From: Tubiluchus corallicola
Lineage: Eukaryota; Priapulida; Priapulimorpha; Priapulimorphida; Tubiluchidae
DNA length: 56,351 nt
NCBI GenBank assembly: GCA_030141605.1
Contig: JAQGDQ010000668.1
Span: forward strand, 59,384 to 115,734
Direction: 5' to 3'
Shown in pieces: positions 42,101 to 51,384 of the stretch (position 1 is the first letter of the stretch; each line of letters starts with the position of its first letter). Under the pieces are notes generated by a model, which made no database searches, was not told where the DNA came from, and saw only the letters and a program-made list of their open reading frames with translations. The translations under genes and the position numbers were made by a program.

Positions 42101-45100
42101 TTGAAGACAACATAGTATATGGTACAATAACAAATATGCTACACATAAAAATTTTCATTATGTTTTGGAACCCTAACTTATTAATTCTTGTAAGTATACA
42201 ACTGTGTCAGATAGCAACCATAGGTCACGTCATGGAATGGGTGTCCTGTTACCACTACGATAACAAATCAGATCATAAAAATGATGCTGCTCATCTTAAA
42301 GAGACATGTCAATTGTCAAATGACAAGCATTATCCGCTGAAGCATTTTTACTTTCTGGGCAGGTGAAGACTTATTACCTGGAGTGGCTTTCTTTTCACAG
42401 AGCAACTGATGACCCTGACTACAAACCACTTGTTCAAGTTTCCAGTCTGATACTCGCATTTTCACACAATCTTTGTCAGTGTTCTGCAAAAATAAGAAAT
42501 AAATTTAATGCTTATTTTCCAATGCAAAATATCTCAAAGCCGAAAGTACTGAATCAGTTGAATTTACGACTTAAGCTAACAGCAGTCAGAAGATTAAGGT
42601 TGCATGTGTAATGTTAGTAGAAATGAAAGTGTTTATTTTGTTCTTGTGAGTGTGTTTTACGACTTAATGAACTTTAACTTCATAAGAAAAGCTTTTTAAT
42701 AATCCTCTAGAATGTTTGCTCAACAAAAATGAATTTCTACAAACCACAATAAAGTGAAATCATATGAGGGAATTCTACTTATCATCATCATCATCATCAT
42801 CATACACCCGTCACGTCAATTGTAGACATTGGGCTGGCTTGTCAGCACCACTTCCGTTCAAATTGAACGGAATTCTACTTACATGATTCGCTGGACATGA
42901 AAGTCCACATGTAACAGACGGCCATGAACCACTTAGCCTTTGTCCGTCCAGCCAGTAATGGTCATTTCTTGTATCATCGTATACATAACCAATCCACATT
43001 TTGATACCAAGGTCCGTATTGTCGGATTCACGTGGAATGAGTGTTGAGCTTAAAAGTCTAAAAATTTTGTTTTTGGATAAGAAATTTATCAAAGAAAATG
43101 CAACTAATAATCAATGAAAATGCTATTTCTATGTTCAATCACAAGTTAAAAATCAATTGTAATTGAATATGAGAAGTTTACGTGAAATATCCTTATATTA
43201 TCATATTATTATAGCTTCTGTACAAATATGCAGAGTGGACATCACTATAAAGTCACACAGGTGTGTGGCTCACTTTGCACGCGTATGAACCTATGCAGGA
43301 TTCTTTCTTACCTCTCTTTGAGCTGCTCGTCTACAAGCATGACTAGATGGCCGCTACCATATTCATTCCAGCACAAGTCTCTGGCTTCATGCCAAAGTAC
43401 AGCTGTTTCAACTCTTTGAAAACAGTGAGGCTCCGGACGAATCAACTTTGAGAAAAAGTCCCACTTGCAATCAGTGTCAATCTTAGCCAACGTTCCACCT
43501 TCGGTTGCACAGATATCATGAGCAGCTAAGTGGATCTCAGGTGACCCGTGAAATTTGTAGCAGAATCCTAGATGTGCTTCGTATCCATCAGGGCAAAACT
43601 GCAAAATGCCAAAAAAAAACGTTAAAGTTACGACTGGTAGAAGAACAGTCTTAATATTTCATGACACTTTCAATAGAGCAAAAAAGTTTGAAAGCTGTTT
43701 TGAATTTTCTTGGGTTACGCTGAACAAATCTAGCTTGGGTAACCCTGAGCAATGCCTGTACTACTTAGTCATAAAATCGAATGGCCAGTTAGATCCGTGA
43801 TTGCACGAAATGGTTTGAGAAATTTTATGATTTTCATTAGCATTGTGTTAATTTTACTCCAAGACTTTTTAAGAGCTCACGCCTGTCTCCATAGTGTCTC
43901 AACTTATCTTATCAATAATAACGGAATTTAAGTAAGTCAATGCTGGCCCTGTATTTGAACCAGCGCCCACTGCATTGCAAGACTAACGCAATGGCAAGTG
44001 ATCATGTGATTTCCTGTAAAATTTGTTGCAAAATTATTTATATTTTTCAGCTTTCAGAAATGTAAGCCTTGAAAACCAAAAACGTCATCAATGTTACGAT
44101 CTTGTAAGGAATTTATATCGTTGTTATCAAAAACACCATTTGGAATTATACACTGTAAACGTATTGATTTAAATTACCCCGGCTTCTGTTTGCATTACAG
44201 GAGGGTCAACACACAACTGTTCACTTGTTTCTGTCACAGGACAATCACTTGGAGTGACCACAGTTGGAGAACCGTGCAATGTGATAAAATCTCTTCTCCA
44301 TGTGATTAAATTTCCTTTGTAGCCACTGCGACAAGTTTGGGCCAATTCAGCTGAATATAAAATAATAAAAAGTGCATTAAATGCTCTATGAATAAGATAA
44401 GGTAAGAGAATGTGAGGTGAGATCATTTGAGATGAGGTGAGGTGATGAGGCCTGACAAATTAGACAGGACTGGACGAAACAGGACAAGACAGGACAGTGT
44501 AGAACAGGGAAGAACAGGACATGATAGGACAGTGTAAAACAGGGAAGAACAGGACATGATAGGACAGGGTAGAACAGGGAAGAACAGGACAAGACTGGAC
44601 AGTGTAGAACAGGGAAGAACAGGACATAATAGGACAGTGTAGAACAGGGAAGAACAGGACATGATAGGACAGGGTAGAACAGGGAAGAACAGGACATGAT
44701 AGGACAGTGTAGAACAGGGAAGAACAGGACATGATAGGACAGGGTAGAACAGGGAAGAACAGGACATGATAGGACAGGGTAGAACAGGGAAGAACAGGAC
44801 AAGACAGGACAGTGTAGAACAGGGAAGAACAGGACAGTGTAGAACAGGGAAGAACAGGACATGATAGGACAGGGTAGAACAGGGAAGAACAGGACATAAT
44901 AGGACAGTGTAGAACAGGGAAGAACAGGACATGATAGGACAGGGTAGAACAGGGAAGAACAGGACATGATAGGACAGGGTAGAACAGGGAAGAACAGGAC
45001 ATGATAGGACAGGGTAGAACAGGGCAAAGTAAAGTGGGACTGGACAACACCAGTTAAGACAGGTTAAAAAATAAAGAATTTGCTAATTAGAAAGACAAAT

Positions 45101-48100
45101 GTCCTTATTTTACTACAACAGAAAAGACGCCATATCACATACCAATAACAAAATAGACAAGAATTAGAACGACGTACAATTCCTTTTTGTAAGTCACATT
45201 CACATAGCCAAAGGCTCATTTTGTTTAGTGAGAGAAAAACTTTTGAATCATCTGCTACATATTCTGAGGTTATGGTGCTTAACCGAATTTCAAGACTTGA
45301 ATGCACTTCTACGTGATGTCTCGTTAAGCCAAGATGTTAACTGCATGTTTTGTACAATAATAAGAAATAGCAATTTCACCAAAGTAGATTAGAAAATTTT
45401 TGAATTGTACTTAGTGAATAGATGGTGAAAACAACCAACTGAGCAGTCAAGAAAATGCACAAAAATTGATAACAATAATATGGTACATGGGGCAAGAAAT
45501 CTAAACGTATAGCCAACTGATGGAGTATGCAAAGTGGGTCTATTTAAGCCTTAAGGTCCCACTAAATTGCAATAGCCACTAATGTCCACTTTAGTACTTC
45601 TGAAAAAACAATATTAACGGTAATTAATTAAATGTATTAAATTATCAAAAACGTTTCACACAAAATTCTTTCAAAATGTATAACTGTTACAGAATGCGTA
45701 TTAATAAGGGTAAAAATAAATCAGCTTAACTATTCATTCATTGAATACATCTACAACAACAATTACAGCATAGAACATCAAAAGACTTTCATGATTTGGT
45801 AATATTATCTACCCAAAGTGTTAAGCTGGCCAACGGGAAGCTCAAAAAGTAAATACTTGTTGCGAGCACTCCAAATGAACGTGGATTGACAAAAAGGAGG
45901 AGCTAAGAAGCAGAAAAGAAAAGTTGAAGTAGAATACAGAGACGTGATGGTAACTGTAAGAAGTGTAGAGATTGACATAGCCAGCAACGTGAAGGATCTC
46001 AACAGGGGCAGCCAAATTAGTCAAATTGATTAATTCTACATAATTAGAAATTTCATTTTTCAACTTTCTTTTGAAGTTACTTACAGATATCAGCTTTTAT
46101 GCATTCATTGATCTATTCATCTATCCAACTAATCATTTTAGAATGCATTTACAACATATATTTCAATAATACTTGTATCAAAATTTGTAACACATGTACT
46201 ACTTTTTATACCACAAATCAGTTTTTTTATGTAACTTAGCAATCTTACCAATGTCGGCTGCAGTTAAAACATGCGTGGTCATTATAACGTCAGTGATTTC
46301 CCCAATAAAACTGTCACCTATATCAAAGCCACCACCCACACTGTCCTGTTCTTGTCCAATTATCAAGCTACCTCGGCCAGCGATAGTGTCTGCTTCTAGA
46401 AATGGAAAAATACAGCACAAGGCCACATTATTATACATTTTTTCAAGGACTACAATATAATGCAAGTCAATTTTCATTACAGAAGCTTAAAATCATTTAC
46501 AGGTAGAAACAACACAAATTTATTAAAACTTTTGCTTTAAAAATTTAAAATCATGCCAAACGTTTCGACAGACTGCTGCTGCCATTATCAGGTGATTTGC
46601 CTATATAAACTGGTTTCATGTTTGTAAATTTACCACTGATGATGACAGCAGTAGCTCTGTCAAAGCTTTTGACATGATTTTAACTTTTTAAAGTAAAAAT
46701 TGTAATGAAGTTGTGTTGTTCTTAACTGCAATATAATACTTTATTTATCTGCCAATGACCAATTTTGTAATTTCAATGACATAATGCATTAACACGCATT
46801 AAAGTACAACTATCAACCTTCAAAAAAAAATTATAACATGGTTAATATGGTACTTACCAGAATTACCACTATTAGATAACTCTCCATCAACATACAATGC
46901 ATATTCACCATTGTTGTATGTTACACACAGATGGTGGAAACTTCCGTCCAATAGAGGATTTGCCCAAGTAACAATGGCTCTCAAATTTGAGGTGTGCAAG
47001 CAACAACAAAATTGTTTTTAATTAACAAAATATCTTTTCTTCTGAATTAATTGACTACAAAATATAAATGAAAGTGATGACGTTTAAGCAGTGTCAAAGG
47101 GTTAAATGTACTCAGTTGAAGCCGTAAAAGACATCAAATAGCAAATCGTGCAATAAAGCCATGAGATAGACGAGCTAAAATGAGTATAAACGTAATAAAA
47201 ATTACATTTTAACCTTTAATCTACCTTTTAACTAACGTTGCTATCGTCTGTTTGTTCAGGTGAAGTAGGTGACGCCACAGGGTTAGTTTGTGCATTTGCA
47301 GCGCAAACCTGCCATGGAGTTTTTAGTTTGGCTGACAATGTCGATTTATTTGGAAAAATTGAGTTTTGATTTTATGCAACAGCAAATTTTCGTACAACAT
47401 CGATATGCATTAGATCGTTAAATGCAAAAATTTTAACTTTTTTTAATCCCTGAGTTGGAATTTTGCTTAATATGGTGACTCTTCAAGATAATAAAAGTTG
47501 ATATGCATTATATCAAAACTGATACAGCAATAACAACGGCATAATAGCAAGAAAGTTCCTAAAAACTGTTACTGGCCACTAAACACAGAGACTGTCACTA
47601 AATCTATCAACACAGTTTTTTTGCTTTGTTGTTATTATTGTTTGGATAAAGAACACCATAGTTAACGCGAAGGTGGACAAAATTTTTCTTAAAGGACATC
47701 TTGGAAAATTCTTACTGGACAAAATTTGGATTCATCACCGGCACTGTCCACCTCATCGCTATGTCAAAATTGACTTGAATTGGTTTAGACGCATCACGAG
47801 CCATAAGCAAAGAAACACAAACTTCGGCACACTTTATATGCATTAAATTTTATATTATGCGGTATTTTTGTAAAGGTAAATCATCTTACATGCCATTTAC
47901 AGAAAGGTACAGCTGATTAGCAGTGTTCATAATCAAAACAATGGCATTGTCATTGCCCTCTACAGCGTATGACACCAATGCTCCATGAGAAAACCCGTCA
48001 TAGGTGATAACCCACTGAAATTGAAAATTATAATTACATTAGTTAAGAAAGAATACACTAAATTGTCTCGTGTCATCATCGTCATCATCATCATACGCCC

Positions 48101-50359
48101 GTCACGTCCATTGTAGACATTGGGCAGGCAGAGTTCTAAACTAAAAGAAATCTGCAGCAGTAATCTAGCAAAAAAACTAGACACTGCTACACAGCTAAAA
48201 AATACACAGCGCAAGCGTGCTCAAGTATTAAAATGGTATCAAAATTTTGATATCATTGACCATTATAAATGTTATATTTGTAAGAAAGTTTTGTCTTCAG
48301 AGTTTAACAGTGACGAAATCTGTTTTCACGTGTTCAACGGCTTAGACAGAATGAAGTAGATCCCGTTTGGAGACTGAAGCTAACAAACAGAATGATTTGT
48401 AATTAATTACTATAAAGCAACATGGAAAAGCTATTTTAGTGATGTGACTTGAACAAAAGCAAAGAGAGGTGCACAGATCACAAACCGACACGTTGTAAAG
48501 TTACATTTTAGACCACACCACATGTGAAGAGAAGGACTTTCAAGCATACGAAGTGTCTAAATATCTGAAAAAGCTGATAGAGATACGAAGCATTCGAAGT
48601 GCACGGATAATTACAGAATGATATGCACAATTAATGATAACAACTAACAGAATGATAATCAATCATGTCTGTTAATGTTTTATTTACTACATGTGAACAA
48701 GTTACGTTACCATAGCAACATACAGAATTCGTCTACTACAATACATCATTTTATGTTGAAACAAGGTGACATGTTATTTCAAACAAAGCTTGGTGCTTAA
48801 TGCACATATTATGACTTATTGTCCCTTTCCCTGTAGCACAAAATTAATGTAAAACGTACATTCACAAAATTAACAACAAAGTATAAGCTGATATATAAAT
48901 GCGATGGTACTGTACAATGAACAATATACGTTAGATGTGGAAGAGGTGCTTGTTGTGCTTATATGTTTTAACGGTAGAATTCTACTTGCACAATGTCTGC
49001 AAGGAACGTAATGGACGTATGATGATTATGATGAAGAAATATGCCATCAAAATAACAGTTACTGATGACAGAAACACGTCTTATGTCATTGCTATGTTTC
49101 GAAACAACCTTGTATCATCGTCACTGCAGTTTCCATCAATCAAGGCTGTATCGAAACATGAGTATTAAACGAAAACTGAACGATTGTGTAAAGATTAGTT
49201 CAAAATACAGAATGCTTTAAAATATTGAAAACTACACCAGCTTTTTTCATTTCAATGCTTAGCATAAATAATAATTACCTCGGATAGTTAAATTCTGTTA
49301 AACTTTCAAAGCTACGCGCGACTCAACTAATCTGCTAAGACTGACATTCACATGGCCAACAAATAGGCGTGGTACTGCGATAGACATGATGACGAACTGC
49401 ACTGTTCGTCTGTGACGTCATTGTGACGTAGAGCACATTTTCATGGCATCACATCAGCGTCTTATAGCAATCTTTGCTTACGTTATCATGCCTGACGTGA
49501 AGGAAGATATGTACCATTGCACAAACTGTGGTTAGTTTGTGACATAAGCAATAGCTGTTGCCATTATTTAACTTTCCAATGTAATTATTCAAATATTAGA
49601 AATAACTGTTATCTTTTATAGGCAAGAAAATACATACTTTCGAGTCTAATCAATCGTCCAATTTTCTTTTTAACAGGAATCATGTTGTTGTTAACAGTAA
49701 TCGCTGCTTTGGTGGCGTGACAGAGACACAGGTTCCGCTAAAGTAAATCAGACGATGAAATGATGTACAAGCCCCAATAAGCTTTTTCACAGTTTCGTTG
49801 TGTGCCCGTGCTGTTGCTGTAGGTGAAAGGTTAAGTTTACCACAGTAACGCGTCTTTAAACTACAACCGCCACTTGACATATGTGTAAAGCATAGCCGTC
49901 TGCCACGTCAGTACAGTAGCTTCAGTTGTTTTACGTGGACTTTACTTAATTATGCATTAGACTGTGTGTAGAGTGATTTACTAGCAGGATCTTACTTGGG
50001 AACAAAAACATGAACTAGGTAAGGTTCTAGCTAGCTGTTAAAACTGTTACTATTACAATAGCATGGTTTGTGAAGCAAATGTACACAAATATATTGTCTG
50101 ATACGTTTAACCTTTGGCCTTTTCACGATCATCATCAATCGCTGGAACTGTGAAAAGGCTTAATTAACTCAAAAGTAGTAGACCAAATTTGTAGTTTCTG
50201 CTAAGTGAAAAAAGTGATCTTCACATTTATTTACCTCACAGAATGTGAACTCCGAGAAATCTACGCTAATGCTACGTGAGGGCATGATATAATCTGTCGT
50301 GTCTTTGCTTGGAAAAACCACCTTGAAGCTGTCCGATGATTTACACGGGATCAGCTTGG
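38959..50359 (-). CDS. Pentraxin - CTLD - ILEI/FAM3-domain protein (5' incomplete, 12 exons)
   Basis: Gene-level entry. Twelve phase-consistent minus-strand exons (50359-50235, 48014-47890, 46979-46858, 46395-46249, 45902-45813, 44350-44178, 43598-43312, 43057-42883, 42483-42378, 41073-41009, 39707-39591, and tentatively 39117-38959) give about 562 codons. Order: a pentraxin domain (first five exons, about 200 residues, including VGGGFDIGDSFIGEI), a 58-residue linker with three cysteines, a CTLD region of about 190 residues beginning with what looks like a partial extra CTLD start, then an ILEI/FAM3 (GG) domain start with TINTFDTHASGDETNEMVDF and INTIPDGQIV. Pentraxins are secreted pattern-recognition lectins. 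FAM3/ILEI domains occur in secreted cytokine-like proteins and glycan-processing proteins. The leader exon is not found; the first visible exon begins in phase 1. Confidence 0.8.
39591..39707 (-). CDS. ILEI/FAM3 (GG) domain exon
   Basis: Acceptor TTTATTTGTGCAG before 39707; donor TTG|GTAATC after 39591; phase 0, 39 codons. GVTTINTFDTHASGDETNEM, then VDFINTIPDGQIVTFAAL. FDT...D....FI..IPDG.IV is the ILEI core seen in FAM3 proteins, POMGNT1 and CEMIP. Confidence 0.83.
40186..40795 (+). repeat. Segmental/SINE-like duplication, copy 1 (interrupted)
   Basis: Parts 40186-40279 and 40556-40795 match 41622-41830 and 42191-42320. Shared blocks: GATGTTAACATTAATATAA, GGCTTCTCCCTTTTCTCTGA, CCCAGGTTCGAGACCCAGTT and GCAGTATACAACTGTGTCAG-like. 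GGTTCGAGACC is a tRNA B-box, so the core is probably a tRNA-derived SINE. This copy has about 275 extra bases at 40280-40555. Confidence 0.7.
41009..41073 (-). CDS. Linker/ILEI first exon
   Basis: Acceptor CATTGTTTCAG before 41073; donor GAAGAG|GTATAT after 41009; phase 1 in, 0 out. It encodes TMEVTVTSSKNMVSVTVNGE E, the first two beta strands expected of an ILEI domain. Confidence 0.72.
41622..42320 (+). repeat. Segmental/SINE-like duplication, copy 2 (interrupted)
   Basis: Partner of 40186-40795. This copy lacks the insert at the first breakpoint but is interrupted after GCATATTACATCAT by about 360 bp (41831-42190), of no recognised type. Confidence 0.7.
42378..42483 (-). CDS. CTLD third exon (pentraxin gene)
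   Basis: Acceptor TTATTTTTGCAG before 42483; donor CCAG|GTAATA after 42378; phase 0 in, 1 out. It encodes NTDKDCVKMRVSDWKLEQVV then CSQGHQLLCEKK. The three terminal CTLD cysteines (KDC, VVC, LLCEK) are present. Confidence 0.85.
42783..42840 (-). mobile_element. LINE 3' end with (TGA)n tail, copy 1
   Basis: (TCA)n followed by ACCCGTCACGTCAATTGTAG ACATTGGGC. The same block is at 48073-48126 and, in plus orientation, 48990-49033. A short triplet tail plus conserved block is typical of LINE/SINE 3' ends. Confidence 0.6.
42883..43057 (-). CDS. CTLD second exon (pentraxin gene)
   Basis: Acceptor AAAATTTTTAG before 43057; donor AATCAT|GTAAGT after 42883; phase 2 in, 0 out. It encodes LGIKMWIGYVYDDTRNDHYW then LDGQRLSGSWPSVTCGLSCP. 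MWIGY is the WIGL core and HYWLDG the following strand. Confidence 0.87.
43312..43598 (-). CDS. CTLD first exon with extra N-terminal CTLD-like segment
   Basis: Acceptor GGCATTTTGCAG before 43598; donor GAGAG|GTAAGA after 43312; phase 0 in, 2 out. FCPDGYEAHLGFCYKF and AAHDICATEGGTLAKI look like one CTLD start; CFQRVETAVLWHEARDLCWN and GHLVMLVDEQLKER look like a second. So one CTLD seems to be preceded by a truncated one. Confidence 0.83.
43955..44015 (-). other. tRNA-like / SINE fragment
   Basis: The reverse complement contains GGTTCAAATAC (B-box-like) after GCAGTGGGCGCT, with TTGCGTTAGTC upstream. No complete cloverleaf could be drawn. Confidence 0.3.
44178..44350 (-). CDS. Linker exon between pentraxin and CTLD
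   Basis: Acceptor TTTTATATTCAG before 44350; donor GCCGGG|GTAATT after 44178; phase 1 in, 0 out. It encodes AELAQTCRSGYKGNLITW, PSDCPVTETSEQLCVDPP and VMQTEAG. Three cysteines; family not recognised. Confidence 0.72.
44456..45030. repeat. 35-bp minisatellite, about 16 copies
   Basis: The unit contains GGGAAGAACAGGACATGATA and GGACAGGGTAGAACA. Purine-rich on the plus strand. All three minus-strand frames are open (169-213 codons, CSSLFYPVL-type repeats) because 35 is not a multiple of 3 and no stop occurs; not called as a gene. In an intron of the pentraxin gene. Confidence 0.95.
45813..45902 (-). CDS. Pentraxin C-terminal exon
   Basis: Acceptor CTTTTCTGCTTCTTAG before 45902; donor TTTGG|GTAGAT after 45813; phase 1 both ends. 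It encodes APPFCQSTFIWSARNKYLLF then ELPVGQLNTLG. The W....K..YE..G pattern is like the last strand of pentraxins. This exon has no start codon of its own and was found from phase and splice sites. Confidence 0.65.
46249..46395 (-). CDS. Pentraxin exon 4: calcium-loop region
   Basis: Acceptor TTTCCATTTCTAG before 46395; donor CATTG|GTAAGA after 46249; phase 1 both ends. It encodes GRGSLIIGQEQDSVGGGFDI, then GDSFIGEITDVIMTTHVLTA. GQEQD.VGGGFD is the pentraxin calcium-binding signature. Confidence 0.92.
46545..46690. repeat. Foldback element
   Basis: CATGCCAAACGTTTCGACAG and GCTGCTGCCATTATCA are answered inverted by TGATGATGACAGCAG and CTGTCAAAGCTTTTGACATG. Short inverted repeat of about 45 bp arms in the pentraxin intron. 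Confidence 0.6.
46858..46979 (-). CDS. Pentraxin exon 3
   Basis: Acceptor CTCAAATTTGAG before 46979; donor TTCTG|GTAAGT after 46858; phase 2 in, 1 out. It encodes IVTWANPLLDGSFHHLCVTY, then NNGEYALYVDGELSNSGNS. HHLCVTY...GEY.LYVDG is the pentraxin/LamG strand pattern, with the conserved cysteine. Confidence 0.9.
47890..48014 (-). CDS. Pentraxin exon 2
   Basis: Acceptor TTTTCAATTTCAG before 48014; donor GGCAT|GTAAGA after 47890; phase 0 in, 2 out. It encodes WVITYDGFSHGALVSYAVEG, then NDNAIVLIMNTANQLYLSVN. With the FTFCE just before, it gives the pentraxin FT.C.W motif. Confidence 0.9.
48073..48126 (-). mobile_element. LINE 3' end with (TGA)n tail, copy 2
   Basis: ATCATCATCATACGCCCGTC, ACGTCCATTGTAGACATTGG, same family as 42783-42840. 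Confidence 0.6.
48120..48359 (+). other. Unrecognised open frame after LINE 3' end
   Basis: About 79 codons with a lysine-rich start and DHYKCYICKKVLSSEF. The CYIC pair might be a zinc-binding remnant of a transposon protein. It is in an intron on the strand opposite to the pentraxin gene. I do not recognise it and give no function. Confidence 0.2.
48990..49033 (+). mobile_element. LINE 3' end, copy 3 (plus orientation)
   Basis: CAATGTCTGCAAGGAACGTA and ATGGACGTATGATGATTATG match the reverse complement of 48073-48126. Confidence 0.55.
49776..50165 (+). mobile_element. MITE with DR1-like motifs, copy 3 (both ends present)
   Basis: Left AATAAGCTTTTTCACAGTT; reverse complement of right AATTAAGCCTTTTCACAGTT: near-perfect terminal inverted repeats. 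DR1-like AGGTGAAAGGTTA (49821-49833) and TAACCTTTGGCCT (50108-50120) lie near the two ends. Located in the first visible intron of the pentraxin gene, ending 70 bp from its first visible exon. Confidence 0.82.
50235..50359 (-). CDS. Pentraxin exon 1 (first visible)
   Basis: Acceptor AGGATTCTTTTCAG before 50359; donor TGTGAG|GTAAAT after 50235; phase 1 in, 0 out. It encodes KLIPCKSSDSFKVVFPSKDT, then TDYIMPSRSISVDFSEFTFC. A frame upstream can be read from an ATG at 50405 but gives no signal peptide, so I prefer the acceptor and a leader exon further right. Confidence 0.82.
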
Positions 50360-50528
50360 CTGAAAAGAATCCTCTTCCTTTATTCATACATACTTTACCA
50401 AGCATAGTTTAGTAATTGCTGTAAATTTTATGCAAGATATAATTTAATAAGAGAATCAAGAGTAAAATAATTTGCTTAATAACACTATGTTAAAAATTTT
50501 AATCTACTATTATATTAATATTCTTGGT

Positions 50529-50552
50529 ATATATATATATATATATATATAA
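50529..50552. repeat. (AT)n microsatellite
   Basis: Pure TA dinucleotide run at the left edge of the GC-rich island. Confidence 0.9.
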
Positions 50553-51060
50553 GATTCGAGGCTACAGCCCGGACGAGGGCACCATTTGCGGCGATCTATA
50601 TATCAAACGAAAGGTCTCGATCTAGTGTCTTCTCATTGATGGTTTATTTTTCGAATCGGGCCCACCGGGAGGAACGGGGGGCGAAAAACCTCCCAAAATG
50701 GCCGTTTTTCGGCCGTTTTTTGCAAAAGTTATACGGCTGAGATGTAGAGAACGGGAACGGGCCGAGGGGGGTGCTGGGTATGGATAGATAGCCCGTTCAG
50801 CGGTAGGTGTAGTAGGCATATTTAGAATTCCCGAGAGGGCCACGGCGTCCCGCAACGGGCGTTTTCCCGGACCCAACTCGCGATTTTTTCGAAATTTTGA
50901 CCAAACAGCCTGCGGGAAAAACGTTCTAGCGGCGCCCGGTGGGACTCTCGGGAGGAGATTTATAGCTCTCTACAAAGAGGAAGGACAGGGCTACACGATG
51001 ATGTGGGATATATTTTAGGGCAGGTCCACCGAGAGGAGTACCGACGAGTTTATTAGCTGT
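50553..51060. other. GC-rich island of unknown nature
   Basis: About 500 bp clearly richer in G+C than the surroundings, with CGGGCCCACCGGGAGGAACG, TTTTCGGCCGTTTTTTGC, GCGGCGCCCGGTGGGACTCT and CGGCGATTTTCG. It begins next to an (AT)n run. Open frames here (50622-50876 minus) show no known domain. It could be an inserted element, a promoter island or a foreign segment. Confidence 0.5.
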
Positions 51061-51384
51061 TCTATTTTCGGCGATTTTCGCTTAGAAAACTGTTGTGACG
51101 AATTCCATTGTGCTGACATCATCCATTGTACTCTGCTGTAATCTTATAACTTTAATTCAGCAAAAAGCTGCCTGCTACGGGTTTGCGTTAGATAAACAGA
51201 CATACAGTAGACAGGATGTTACGGGCTTTGTGTTATAAATGAGGACTAGGTAGGATGTTCGCGTATTATTAATTACACGTGTATTTATACACAAAATCTT
51301 TTGCGGGGATTTGCTAGTGTATTATTATTATAGTAAGGCTAAAGGGCAGCCAGATGAACAGTTTCACGAGAATAGCAACAAACT

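Noticed and set aside
44386-45050. Three overlapping ORFs (169-213 codons) rich in CSSLFYPVL
   Set aside because: A 35-bp minisatellite read in three frames, inside an intron of the pentraxin gene.
17303-50359. A single giant gene joining the pentraxin and four-CTLD regions
   Set aside because: The donor after 39591 is phase 0 while the acceptor at 35465 is phase 1, and a leader exon with signal peptide at 36933-37050 fits the latter exactly. Two genes explain the data better, though a read-through transcript cannot be excluded.
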